64,000 bases of DNA from NCBI GenBank assembly GCA_017509065.1, contig JAFWQM010000161.1, forward strand, positions 1-64,000, given 5' to 3'. Source of the stretch: Clostridia bacterium (GTDB lineage Bacteria; Bacillota_A; Clostridia; Christensenellales; Aristaeellaceae). The notes beneath the pieces were generated by a model. It saw only the letters and a program-made list of their open reading frames with translations. It made no database searches and was not told the DNA's origin. Positions 1-7,936 of the stretch are shown in pieces. The position numbers were made by a program, and so were the translations under genes. Position 1 is the stretch's first letter. Each line of letters begins with the position of its first letter.

Positions 1-16
1 CCGCCCGGCCTCCGCT

Positions 17-41
17 AAAAACAATCCACCGGATTGTTTTT
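17..41. terminator. AT-rich perfect hairpin, probable bidirectional terminator
   Basis: An 11-bp perfect stem (17-27 with 31-41) closes a 3-base loop and ends in a run of five T on both strands, as expected for an intrinsic terminator. No gene can be recognised in the first 200 bases apart from this and a second small hairpin (73-79 with 86-92). Confidence 0.5.
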
Positions 42-220
42 CGAGCGCTTCGGCCCCAGTATTCCTGCGGTTTCGTTCCTTGTCTGGAACGATTTCTCAT
101 CCCGCATCTGAATTCACGATTCAATTGGGCGAGCAATAACCTAATAGATTTTGTAATTGCAGGGCGGCTGCGTTCTGAATAACGCTTTCCGCACATACCT
201 TGTCCCCGGAGGCGATGCGG

Positions 221-1039
221 ATGCTGGAAGCCGCGGCGTTTGGAGCGCTGGCAGGGGCGATGATGGCGTATCCGGGAGAGGCGGCGAAAGCGGCGGGAGA
301 AGCGCTTTCGCTGTGGACGCGGGCGGTGGTGCCGGTATTGGGGCCGTTCATGGTGTGTATGCTGATGGTCAGCGGCAGGATGAAAGGCGGCATGGCGTTA
401 AAAATAATCATGGGCTGGCTGTGCGGCTCTCCTGGCGGAGCGCGGCTGATGCGGGAAATGAATATGCAAGGCAGGGGAGCTCTGCGCGCCGCCGCGATGA
501 CGGGCACGATGAGTCCCATGTTCTTTATCGGTACGGCAGGCGGCTGGCTGGGGGACAGTCGCTTGGGATGGGTGATTTTCATTTGCCATATCCTGGGCGC
601 TCTGATGATCGGTCTGTGTATCCGTTGTCCAGAAAAACTATTCGCTCCGTCTGCCGCTCCCATGCCGCTCGGAACAGCGCTGCGTGAAAGTGCTTTGGCT
701 TTGCTCACGGTGGCATTATGTATGATGCTGGGATGCATCGCCGCCAGGATGGCCGCCTGTGTGTTCCCGGTGCTGTCAAAGGAAGCGCAGACTGCATTGC
801 AATGCGCCTTGGAAGTGACTGCCGGGGTGAAAGCCATCCTTGGCCTGAATATGCCTTTTCCTGCGCCGCTCATTTGCGCCGCCTGCTCCTTCGGCGGGCT
901 GTCGCTGCTGCTGCAGAACGCCGCCTTCTGGCAGGACAGCGGCGTGACCGTCTGGCAGCTTGCTCTGCTTCGAACGCTCCATGGTCTGCTCTCCGGCGCG
1001 CTGTGCTATATTGCGCTTACGCTGCTTCCCTTTTGTTGA
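221..1039 (+). CDS. YlbJ-like sporulation integral membrane protein
   Basis: Predicted polytopic membrane protein of 272 residues with several hydrophobic segments and the nucleoside-recognition/Gate-type organisation seen in YlbJ, a protein conserved in endospore formers. The Gly-rich segment with SPGGARLM near residue 70 fits the family. The start at 221 is chosen because GGAGG (208-212) lies eight bases upstream; the TTG at 200 would precede this ribosome binding site and the ATG at 215 is too close to it. The family is implicated in sporulation; its molecular role is unknown. It sits directly upstream of an L,D-transpeptidase gene in the same direction, 40 bases apart. Confidence 0.65.
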   Translation: MLEAAAFGALAGAMMAYPGEAAKAAGEALSLWTRAVVPVLGPFMVCMLMVSGRMKGGMALKIIMGWLCGSPGGARLMREMNMQGRGALRAAAMTGTMSPMFFIGTAGGWLGDSRLGWVIFICHILGALMIGLCIRCPEKLFAPSAAPMPLGTALRESALALLTVALCMMLGCIAARMAACVFPVLSKEAQTALQCALEVTAGVKAILGLNMPFPAPLICAACSFGGLSLLLQNAAFWQDSGVTVWQLALLRTLHGLLSGALCYIALTLLPFC

Positions 1040-1079
1040 TATGTATGGTATCCTGTATTCAGAAAGGGGGAAATTTCCC

Positions 1080-1523
1080 ATGCGCATCCAGATCGAAAAA
1101 GCGGCCAGACGCTTAACGCTGTTCAATGATGGCGATGAAATCCTGCTTACTTTTCCAATTGCGCTCGGTCAGTGTCCTGTCGGCCCGAAAGAAAAGGAAG
1201 GGGACGGTAAAACCCCGGAAGGGCGGTATTTCGTCTGCCTGAAAAAGATCGGCAAATACGGCCCGGCGCTGGGCGTCAGCTATCCCGGTGAACAGGACGC
1301 CCGGCGCGTGAACGCCCCCGAAGAATTCATCGCCTGCATCCGGAAACGCGTCAAAACCGGCGAACGCCCGCCCTGGGGCAGCGCTTTGGGCGGGGAAATC
1401 TACATCCACGGCGGCGGGACAGCCACGGACTGGACGGCGGGGTGTATCGCCTTAAATGACAGCGACGCGCTTGCGCTTTACGACATGACGCCTCTTGGGA
1501 CACAAATCGACATTCTGCCGTGA
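1080..1523 (+). CDS. L,D-transpeptidase (YkuD domain)
   Basis: A short 147-residue protein that is essentially one YkuD catalytic domain. The motif with His110 and, after a short spacer, TAGC with Cys122 matches the His/Cys pair of L,D-transpeptidases, which form 3-3 cross-links or attach groups to peptidoglycan. No signal peptide is visible from this start, so export is not explained; an in-frame upstream extension exists but lacks a ribosome binding site. AGAAAGGGGG (1061-1070) precedes the chosen ATG. Short YkuD proteins of this sort are common in Clostridia; the specific substrate is not known. Confidence 0.8.
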   Translation: MRIQIEKAARRLTLFNDGDEILLTFPIALGQCPVGPKEKEGDGKTPEGRYFVCLKKIGKYGPALGVSYPGEQDARRVNAPEEFIACIRKRVKTGERPPWGSALGGEIYIHGGGTATDWTAGCIALNDSDALALYDMTPLGTQIDILP

Positions 1524-1541
1524 CGCCGCGAAGCGGACGGC

Positions 1542-1564
1542 GCGCTCCTATTGGGGAGGAGCGC
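1542..1564. terminator. GC-rich hairpin between convergent genes
   Basis: An 8-bp stem (1542-1549 with 1557-1564) closes a 7-base loop between the transpeptidase stop and the end of the reverse-strand acyltransferase, whose stop codon lies inside it. No strong T-run follows. Confidence 0.4.
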
Positions 1565-2552
1565 CGTGCAGCCTGCGTTTATATGGACTGAACAGAAAAT
1601 CGTATATATGCAGTTTTTTGCTTATGGCGGCGATTGCGATCGGTATGAAAACGCCGGCGAGCGAACTGACAAGAAGGATTATGGGGATGCTATTGATATT
1701 CAATTGTTTCAATAGCGCCCGGAAAGCGGTCAGGATATATGTGTGCAGCAGGTAAATCTCGAGTCCGTATCGGCCGATAAAGCGGAGAAACCGATTCTCT
1801 CCCAGTATTCTGTACTGTTTGAACACGCAGAACACGAAAAGCGAACAGGTAAACCCCAACGCCTGGCTGACAAGCAGAATACTGTTCAGTTTTATTTTCT
1901 GATTCCAGAACATGATATACAGCAGGATGATACAGGGGAATAACAGGAACGCAAGACGCTTCTTTTCCAGGATTTCTTCCTTTTTGTTCAAAATGATTCC
2001 AAGATAGAAGAACAGGAGATAATACAGCGCCCGCTTCAAATCAAACACCAGATACTCCGGAAGCCATGTACTGATCGCGCCTAAAACAAACGCTGCAAAA
2101 AAAATGACGGCGCTTTTCAGGCGCATGATCATTTCTCTGCTGAAAACAAAATAATAAATGATCAGTACAAAAAGATACCAGAAAAGCTCCAATGGTTTGA
2201 TCGGTATCTGAATAAGATCGATTGCTGTAACCCGATTGTTTGTATACTGACTGAAGATCATTTTGGATACTCCCAGGAGGAGGCTGTGCAAAAGGTAAAT
2301 GCATATAAGATTGATGATCTGCGCTTTTATTTTTTCTTTCCTGATTCCTTCGTCCGAACTGTATGCCCGCCCAAACAGAAATCCGCTGACGGCAAAAAAC
2401 AGAGGCATATGAAAAGCATAGAGGACATTAAAAATATTGTAATATACGATATCGGCATTTCTGTAACCCAAATATCCGTTTGCGACATGTCCTATGACAA
2501 CACAGATGACAGCAAATCCTTTGATGGAATCAATATACCGGATTCTTTTCAT
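1548..2552 (-). CDS. Acyltransferase 3 family membrane protein
   Basis: A 334-residue protein with about ten hydrophobic segments. The N-terminus (RIRYIDSIKGFAVICVVIGH) carries the D-x-x-K/R-G and V-x-x-H pattern of the acyltransferase 3 superfamily, where the His is the presumed catalytic residue; FHMPLFFAVSGFLFG follows near residue 47. Members transfer acetyl or other acyl groups to cell-surface sugars, peptidoglycan or lipids. AAAGGAG precedes the ATG. The gene is clearly more AT-rich than its neighbours, with many Ile, Phe and Tyr codons, which suggests later acquisition. The substrate cannot be predicted. Confidence 0.85.
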   Translation of the reverse strand: MKRIRYIDSIKGFAVICVVIGHVANGYLGYRNADIVYYNIFNVLYAFHMPLFFAVSGFLFGRAYSSDEGIRKEKIKAQIINLICIYLLHSLLLGVSKMIFSQYTNNRVTAIDLIQIPIKPLELFWYLFVLIIYYFVFSREMIMRLKSAVIFFAAFVLGAISTWLPEYLVFDLKRALYYLLFFYLGIILNKKEEILEKKRLAFLLFPCIILLYIMFWNQKIKLNSILLVSQALGFTCSLFVFCVFKQYRILGENRFLRFIGRYGLEIYLLHTYILTAFRALLKQLNINSIPIILLVSSLAGVFIPIAIAAISKKLHIYDFLFSPYKRRLHGAPPQ

Positions 2553-2688
2553 TCGCTTTCTCCTTTTTAGATACTGAACAGCATTATTCTGTCTTCCGAA
2601 GTCAAAACAGTCAGCGCGGGTATTTCCCGAACATCATCGTGTACTGCATGGGTAAAATTCGCCGTCGCTTTCCGCCCATCCGCGTAAT

Positions 2689-2718
2689 ATTATACTGTAT
2701 GTCGGATCATTCGGTCAA
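2689..2718 (-). promoter_or_regulatory. Promoter of the acyltransferase gene
   Basis: On the reverse strand TTGACC (2713-2718) and TATAAT (2689-2694) are separated by 18 bases, about 135 bases upstream of the acyltransferase start. The rest of the 369-base gap 2553-2921 holds only the feoAB promoter. Confidence 0.65.
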
Positions 2719-2816
2719 CGCGTTTTCATGTTTATACAACAAAACGGAATCACCGCGCAACGAATAAATGGCAGCGGAAAAGGATTTCAAAAAACAGAAT
2801 TCTGTCGAATTTCCGC

Positions 2817-2845
2817 TTGACAATCCCTGAGAGTTAGATTATACT
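2817..2845 (+). promoter_or_regulatory. Promoter of feoAB with possible iron-repressor half-sites
   Basis: TTGACA (2817-2822) and TATACT (2840-2845) are spaced by exactly 17 bases. GTTAGATTA-type and TTAGCTAAC sequences occur on and just after the -10 box (about 2832-2870). They resemble half-sites of DtxR/IdeR-type iron-dependent repressors, which would fit control of a ferrous iron importer. The promoter is seen directly; the repressor assignment is inference. Confidence 0.75.
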
Positions 2846-2921
2846 ACCCAATGTAAGGATTAGCTAACTGTTTGTTTCCGACACGAATCCCATTCGTGCA
2901 AAATCGGGAAGGAAGGATCGT

Positions 2922-5270
2922 ATGACGCTGAAGGATTTGAAGCCCGGCCAAACGGTGCGGATCATCACGGTGGGCGGCGAAGGCGCGCTGCGCCAGCATT
3001 TTCTGGACATGGGCGTGATTCCGGGCGCGGAAGCGACGCTGGTGAAGCTGGCCCCTCTGGGCGACCCGATGGAGCTGCGCATTCACGGGTATGAACTGAC
3101 CCTGCGCCTGGCTGACGCGGAAAAGATCACGGCGGAGCCGGTAAAGGAAACCGCCGCTTCGGAGGGAACCAATTCCCGGAAGCGGAGGATCGCCCATCCT
3201 GGTTTGGGCGAGGAAGGAAAATTTCACCCCAAAGGCAGCGGCGACCCCCTGCCAGACGGCACGAAGCTGACCTTCGCCCTGGTGGGCAACCAGAACAGCG
3301 GCAAAACGACCCTGTTCAACCAACTGACAGGTGCGAACCAGCACGTGGGCAATTTCCCTGGCGTGACCGTCGACCGCAAGGACGGAGCCATCCGGGGCCA
3401 TGACAACACCCTCATCACCGACCTGCCGGGCATTTATTCCATGTCCCCCTATTCCAGCGAGGAGCTGGTGAGCCGGGACTTCGTGCTGGAGCAGAAGCCC
3501 AAGGCCATCATCAACATCGTGGACGCTACCAACATTGAGCGCAACCTGTACCTGACCATGCAGCTGCTGGAAATGGACGTGCCCATGGTGGTGGCGCTGA
3601 ACATGATGGACGAGATGCGCGGCAACGGCGGCACGGTGGACATCAACCGCATGGAAAGCATGCTCGGTGTGCCCGTGGTGCCGATCTCCGCCGCGAAGAA
3701 CCAGGGCGTGGACGAATTGGTGAAGCATGCGGTGCACATCGCAAAATACCAGGAAAAACCACTGCGGCAGGACTTCTGCGACAGCACGGACAACGGCGGC
3801 GCGGTACACCGCTGCCTGCACGCGGTGGGCCATCTGATCGAGGATCACGCCACGGAAGCGGACCTGCCGCTTCGCTTCGCCGCCAGCAAGATCATCGAGG
3901 GCGACGAGCTGATATTAAATCAGCTGAACCTTGACCAGAACGAAAAGGACGCCCTGGAGCATATCGTGTTCCAGATGGAAAAGGAGCGCAAGCTCGACCG
4001 CAGCGCCGCCATGGCGGACATGCGCTTTTCCTACATTCAGAAAGTCTGCGACGAATGCGTCATCAAGCCCCGGGAGAGCAAAGAGCACATCCGCAGCCGG
4101 AAAATCGACGAAGTGCTCACCGGCAAATGGACGGCCATTCCCATGTTCGTTCTCATCATGGGCCTGATGTTCTATCTGTCCTTCTTCCTGGTGGGGCCGT
4201 TTTTACAGGACTTGCTGCAAGAAGGCATCGACGCCTTAGCGGGCTTGACCGAAAACGCCATGAACGCCGCCAACGTGAATGAGGCCATTCAGGGCCTGGT
4301 GCTGGATGGGCTGTTCGAGGGCGTGGGCAGCGTGCTCAGCTTCCTGCCCATCATCATCACTATGTTCTTCTTCCTCTCCATGCTGGAGGACAGCGGCTAT
4401 ATCGCCCGCGTGGCCTTCTTCATGGATAAGACCCTGCGCCGCATCGGTCTGTCCGGCCGCAGCATCGTGCCCATGCTCATCGGCTTTGGCTGCACCGTGC
4501 CCGCGGTTATGTCCACCCGCACCCTCCCCAGCGCGCGCGACAGGAAAATGACCATTCTGCTCACCCCCTTCATGAGCTGTACCGCGAAAATGCCCATTTA
4601 CGGCTTTTTCGTCACAGCGTTTTTCCCCGATCACGCCTGGTGGATCATCCTGCTTTTGTACCTGACCGGCATTGCGGTGGGCATACTGGTGGCGATGCTG
4701 TACAAGAAAACCCTGTTCAAGGGCGAAGCGGTGCCCTTCGTGATGGAGCTGCCCAACTACCGCCTGCCAAGCCCCCGCAGCGTGATGCAGCTTTTATGGG
4801 AGAAGGCCAAGGACTTTATCCAGCGGGCTTTCTCGGTGATCCTGATTGCCACCATCGTTGTCTGGTTCCTGCAATCCTTTGACTTCCGCCTGAACCTGGT
4901 GGAGAAGCCCGACAGCATCCTGGCGGCGATTTCCGGGTTTATCGCGCCGATCCTCAAGCCCATCGGCCTGGGCGACTGGCGCATCGTCACCTCCCTGATC
5001 AGCGGCTTCCTGGCAAAGGAAAGCGTGGTATCCGTAATGCAGGTGCTGTTCGCAACGGAAGCGGGTCTGCCCGCCGTCATGACCTCCCTTACCGCCGTGA
5101 CCCTGCTGGTGTTCAGCCTGCTCTACACCCCCTGCGTCGCCGCCATCGCTTCCATCCGCCGGGAACTGGGCGCCAAGTGGGGAGTGTACGTCATCCTCTG
5201 GCAGTGCGCCCTTGCCTGGGTTGCCGCGCTGGTTGTCAGGCTGGTGGGGATGGCGTTTGGATTGGCATGA
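2922..5270 (+). CDS. feoB: FeoA-FeoB fusion, ferrous iron transporter
   Basis: A 782-residue Fe(II) importer. Residues 1 to about 75 form a FeoA-like SH3 domain, followed by a roughly 40-residue linker and the G domain: G1 GNQNSGKT at 122-129, G3 DLPG, G4 NMMD at 227-230. The C-terminal half contains two Gate-type membrane blocks, including a conserved GCTVPA segment. FeoA and FeoB are usually separate; fusions occur in Clostridia and Bacteroidetes. The gene has its own strong promoter. A FeoB-associated Cys-rich peptide gene follows, but 640 bases of repeats lie between them. No FeoC is seen. Confidence 0.95.
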   Translation: MTLKDLKPGQTVRIITVGGEGALRQHFLDMGVIPGAEATLVKLAPLGDPMELRIHGYELTLRLADAEKITAEPVKETAASEGTNSRKRRIAHPGLGEEGKFHPKGSGDPLPDGTKLTFALVGNQNSGKTTLFNQLTGANQHVGNFPGVTVDRKDGAIRGHDNTLITDLPGIYSMSPYSSEELVSRDFVLEQKPKAIINIVDATNIERNLYLTMQLLEMDVPMVVALNMMDEMRGNGGTVDINRMESMLGVPVVPISAAKNQGVDELVKHAVHIAKYQEKPLRQDFCDSTDNGGAVHRCLHAVGHLIEDHATEADLPLRFAASKIIEGDELILNQLNLDQNEKDALEHIVFQMEKERKLDRSAAMADMRFSYIQKVCDECVIKPRESKEHIRSRKIDEVLTGKWTAIPMFVLIMGLMFYLSFFLVGPFLQDLLQEGIDALAGLTENAMNAANVNEAIQGLVLDGLFEGVGSVLSFLPIIITMFFFLSMLEDSGYIARVAFFMDKTLRRIGLSGRSIVPMLIGFGCTVPAVMSTRTLPSARDRKMTILLTPFMSCTAKMPIYGFFVTAFFPDHAWWIILLLYLTGIAVGILVAMLYKKTLFKGEAVPFVMELPNYRLPSPRSVMQLLWEKAKDFIQRAFSVILIATIVVWFLQSFDFRLNLVEKPDSILAAISGFIAPILKPIGLGDWRIVTSLISGFLAKESVVSVMQVLFATEAGLPAVMTSLTAVTLLVFSLLYTPCVAAIASIRRELGAKWGVYVILWQCALAWVAALVVRLVGMAFGLA

Positions 5271-5307
5271 TTGAAAAACACTTTAAGTTGGAATTAGCGT
5301 TTCTTCT

Positions 5308-5444
5308 TTCATACCAACAAAGAAGGCGGTTACCAAAAGGCTTCCCCTCGCAGGGGAAGCTGTCAGGCGCGAAACCAACTTGGCGAGGGTATGAAAGTCA
5401 ATTCGCGCCTGACTGATGAGGTACTCCCCCTTGCTTGGTATGAA
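5308..5444. repeat. MITE-like palindromic repeat with CTTCCCC hairpin
   Basis: A 137-base element bounded by the inverted pair TTCATACCAA (5308-5317) and TTGGTATGAA (5435-5444). Inside are a GCTTCCCCT/AGGGGAAGC hairpin (5340-5360) and an 11-bp inverted pair TCAGGCGCGAA/TTCGCGCCTGA (5363-5373 with 5402-5412). No transposase is present. It resembles the palindromic interspersed repeats of gut Firmicutes. Translations of this stretch in any frame are artefacts. Confidence 0.6.
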
Positions 5445-5537
5445 TATAGATACTTTAGAAACGATTAACAAGGGTTCACCTCATCCGACCTGCGCGAATT
5501 GTCTCCGCCACTCTCTCCATCTTTGTTCCGCGCAGGC

Positions 5538-5835
5538 CACCTTCCCCTGCCAGGGGAAGGCTCAGACTGTCGAAAAACCCCGGGATGCATCGAAGGGTCC
5601 ACAGACCCTTCGATTGTAATCCGCAGGCGGCGGCGTGTACGTCGCCGAGGAGCAAATGAAATTTGCTTCCGCTATCAATTTCTGGCCGTAAAATGAGCGT
5701 TTTCGCTTGCGAAAACGCCATTTTACAAGAAATTGATGTATCGAATGAAAGCGGAATCCCGATTCCGATTTCATTCGCAGGGTGTCGAAAATAGCTTTTT
5801 CGACACCCTGCACCTTCCCCTGCCAGGGGAAGGCT
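5538..5835. repeat. Composite repeat: nested hairpins between two identical 25-mers
   Basis: Two identical 25-base copies containing CCTTCCCCTG-CC-AGGGGAAGG (palindromes at 5540-5560 and 5813-5833) flank about 250 bases of nested perfect hairpins: an 11-bp stem at 5589-5614, a long stem at 5674-5737 with an inner GCGTTTTCGC palindrome, and a 14-bp stem at 5778-5810. No coding capacity is credible, although reading through gives the spurious LPLAGEG-type peptides familiar from automatic annotation. With the preceding element this fills most of the 643-base gap after feoB. Confidence 0.65.
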
Positions 5836-5913
5836 TTTAGCTGGTTTCCCAACGTACACATTGAAGTTACTGATACTGATTGAAAGTGTTCTTGAAATAG
5901 GAGGCCATTCGCT

Positions 5914-6063
5914 ATGAACCTTGCCGACATCATCATCCTGCTCATGGTCGCGGCTATAGTGGGTTTTGCGGTCTGGCTGATGCGCAGGCCGAAAAAGTCC
6001 GGCTGCTGCGGCAGCTGCGATTCCTGCCCCTGCGGGTGCGGGCAGAAGGAGAAAAAAGCATAA
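5914..6063 (+). CDS. FeoB-associated Cys-rich membrane protein
   Basis: A 49-residue protein with AGGAGG (5899-5904) nine bases before the ATG. Residues 5-22 form one hydrophobic helix, then RRPKK and a Cys cluster (CCGSCDSCPCGCG, residues 31-43). This matches the small FeoB-associated Cys-rich family, encoded next to feoB in many Firmicutes and presumed to act at the membrane with FeoB, perhaps in metal handling. The repeat cluster separating it from feoB may have been inserted into an older feoAB operon. It is easily missed because of its length. Confidence 0.85.
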   Translation: MNLADIIILLMVAAIVGFAVWLMRRPKKSGCCGSCDSCPCGCGQKEKKA

Positions 6064-6166
6064 TCCAATCACCGCTCCGCCGTCCGGGTCAAGCCGGGCG
6101 GCGGTTTCAAATTGGACAACAACATGGCAGAACAATGAGAAAACATGGAAAAATTCATGGCAGAGA

Positions 6167-6195
6167 TTGTCAAAACCCCGGATTGCAGGTATAAT
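6167..6195 (+). promoter_or_regulatory. Promoter of the degV-acylphosphatase pair
   Basis: TTGTCA (6167-6172) and TATAAT (6190-6195) are spaced by 17 bases, about 55 bases before the DegV start. Confidence 0.7.
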
Positions 6196-6251
6196 ATCAT
6201 TGTGTACAACAAATGCTTTAAGAACCGCCAAATGAGAACGGAGGCATGTTT

Positions 6252-7088
6252 ATGACCTGGCGCATCGTAGCGGATTCCAGCTGTGATTTATTTGATTTGC
6301 CGGTGGAATGTCCCGGCGCGGAGTTTGCCACCATTCCTTTTATTATCCGGGTGGGGCAAACGGAATATATCGACGATGAAAAAATCTCCGTGGACGGGAT
6401 GCTGACCGCCAACGAGAACCACCGCGAAATGGCGCAAACGGCGTGCCCCTCGCCCCAGGCATTCGTGGAGGAGTTTTCCAAGCCGGGCAACGTGCTGGCC
6501 TTCACCATTTCCAGCAACCTGTCCGGCAGCTACAACAGCGCCTGCACCGCCAAGCAGATGGTGGAGGAAGAGCAGCCCGACAAGCGCATCGCCGTGATCG
6601 ACACCAAGGCCACCGGCCCGGAAACGGTGCTGATCATCCGCAGGGCGTGCGAGTTGATTCGGCAAGGGCTATCCATCGACGAAATCGAAAAAGCGCTGTA
6701 TGAGACCGCCGCGAAAACGCACATCATTTTCTCCCTGTCCTCGTATCACAACCTCATCAAAGCGGGCCGCGTGAACCGCCTGGTCGGCCTCATTGCCGGG
6801 CACCTTGGCTTCTGGGGCATCGGCGTGGGCGACGATAACGGCGAGATCGCCATGCGCGGCAAGGCAAGAGGCCCGAAGAACATGCTGAAAGTGATGATGG
6901 AGGAAATCGGCAGGATCGGCTTGTGCGGCGACCGTGTGGTCATTTCCCACAGCCTGAACGAGGAAATGGCGCTGCAATTGAAGGAACGGCTGCTGGCCGC
7001 CTATCCGCAAATCACCGTGGACGTGATTCCCTGCCGCGGCCTGGACAGCTTTTATGCCGAGCGCCACGGGCTGATCGCGGGGTTCTGA
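6252..7088 (+). CDS. DegV family fatty-acid-binding protein
   Basis: A 278-residue cytoplasmic protein of the DegV/FakB family. These bind a fatty acid in a cleft and, in species with FakA, present it for phosphorylation and entry into phospholipid synthesis. Family marks are the N-terminal VADSSCD and the TISSNLSGSYNSA segment (SxLSG type) that contacts the carboxylate. Start 6252 is preferred over the ATG at 6246 because GGAGG (6240-6244) ends seven bases before it. The acylphosphatase gene begins two bases after the stop, so the two are probably cotranscribed. No FakA kinase is in the window. Confidence 0.9.
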   Translation: MTWRIVADSSCDLFDLPVECPGAEFATIPFIIRVGQTEYIDDEKISVDGMLTANENHREMAQTACPSPQAFVEEFSKPGNVLAFTISSNLSGSYNSACTAKQMVEEEQPDKRIAVIDTKATGPETVLIIRRACELIRQGLSIDEIEKALYETAAKTHIIFSLSSYHNLIKAGRVNRLVGLIAGHLGFWGIGVGDDNGEIAMRGKARGPKNMLKVMMEEIGRIGLCGDRVVISHSLNEEMALQLKERLLAAYPQITVDVIPCRGLDSFYAERHGLIAGF

Positions 7089-7090
7089 GC

Positions 7091-7366
7091 ATGACCCGCT
7101 GGCACGTAGTGTTTTCCGGGCGGGTGCAGCACGTGGGCTTTCGCTACACGGCCTATTACCTGGCGAGGAAGCTGTACCTCACCGGCTGGGTGGACAACCT
7201 GCCGGACGGCCGGGTGGAAATGGAAGCCCAAGGCCCGGTGAGCCAGCTGCGCAAGCTGGCGGTGCAGCTGAAAAGCCAGGCGCATATCCACATCGAACAC
7301 ATGGACATAGAAGAAATACCCGCGCTCCTGCATGAGCGCGGGTTTCAGGTGCGCGGGTATTCGTGA
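7091..7366 (+). CDS. acyP: Acylphosphatase
   Basis: A 91-residue single-domain enzyme that hydrolyses the carboxyl-phosphate bond of acylphosphates. Both catalytic residues are present: Arg18 in GRVQHVGFR and Asn36 in WVDNLPDG. The usual length is 90-100 residues. It starts two bases after the DegV stop, which suggests translational coupling. It ends ten bases from the convergent phosphatase gene. Confidence 0.93.
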   Translation: MTRWHVVFSGRVQHVGFRYTAYYLARKLYLTGWVDNLPDGRVEMEAQGPVSQLRKLAVQLKSQAHIHIEHMDIEEIPALLHERGFQVRGYS

Positions 7367-7376
7367 TCGTAACCCT

Positions 7377-7784
7377 TTACAGTTGTTTTGGAATGATCCC
7401 CGCCCGCCGCATGGCGTACAGCAGGCGCTGGAAGCAGCGCTCGTAAGCGTCGTCACCGCCGCCATAGGGGTCGGGGATGGCGGGCTCAAGCACATCGGCT
7501 TTGGCGGCCAGGTCGCAGAAGATCATATTCAGCGCGTCCCAATGGTCCGGGGTCATCACCCAGACCTGTTCTGCTTTTATCAGCAGTTCTTCCGTGACCG
7601 GCTGAGACCGGTGGCCCGTCAGGTCGATGCCGTGGCGGTTTGCGGCGCGGATTGCCGCGGATGACGCCGGGCTGCCGGGGCAAGTCATGATCCCGGCGGA
7701 CTGCGCGTCCAGGCCGAAGCTTTTCGCGATTGCCGCCGCTATGGGGCTGCGGCAGGTGTTGCCGGTGCAGATAAACAGAATCAT
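7377..7784 (-). CDS. Low-molecular-weight phosphatase, probably protein-arginine phosphatase (YwlE-like)
   Basis: A 135-residue LMW-PTP fold enzyme. The P-loop CTGNTCRS (Cys6 to Ser13) provides the nucleophile and Arg12; DPYGG at 105-109 supplies the general acid. The Thr at the fifth loop position (Thr10) corresponds to the residue that gives Bacillus YwlE its preference for phosphoarginine over phosphotyrosine, so an arginine phosphatase role is likely. The ATG at 7784 places the P-loop at the usual distance from the N-terminus; the longer in-frame extension has no family support. No McsB kinase is in the window. Confidence 0.85.
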   Translation of the reverse strand: MILFICTGNTCRSPIAAAIAKSFGLDAQSAGIMTCPGSPASSAAIRAANRHGIDLTGHRSQPVTEELLIKAEQVWVMTPDHWDALNMIFCDLAAKADVLEPAIPDPYGGGDDAYERCFQRLLYAMRRAGIIPKQL

Positions 7785-7851
7785 TTGTTTTTTCCCCCGT
7801 ATGACTGCGGTAAAAATTTGCGTTCTCATATCCAGGCGGAGAATTTCTTAT

Positions 7852-7880
7852 TTGACAGGAACGGGATTATTTGGTATGAT
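7852..7880 (+). promoter_or_regulatory. Promoter of the phosphoribosyltransferase gene
   Basis: TTGACA (7852-7857) and TATGAT (7875-7880) are spaced by 17 bases, 57 bases before the start codon. Confidence 0.7.
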
Positions 7881-7936
7881 ATTTGCAACGTTCCGAAGAG
7901 TAAAAAACTGCATCCGCATAGAAGGAGTGAATCTGA

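Noticed and set aside
121..873. Long reverse-strand frame opposite the YlbJ-like gene
   Set aside because: Complement of a membrane protein gene; no ribosome binding site and no family.
5476..6231. 251-codon reverse frame across the repeat region
   Set aside because: It runs through palindromic repeats (LPLAGEG-type peptide) and the antisense of the Cys-rich peptide gene.
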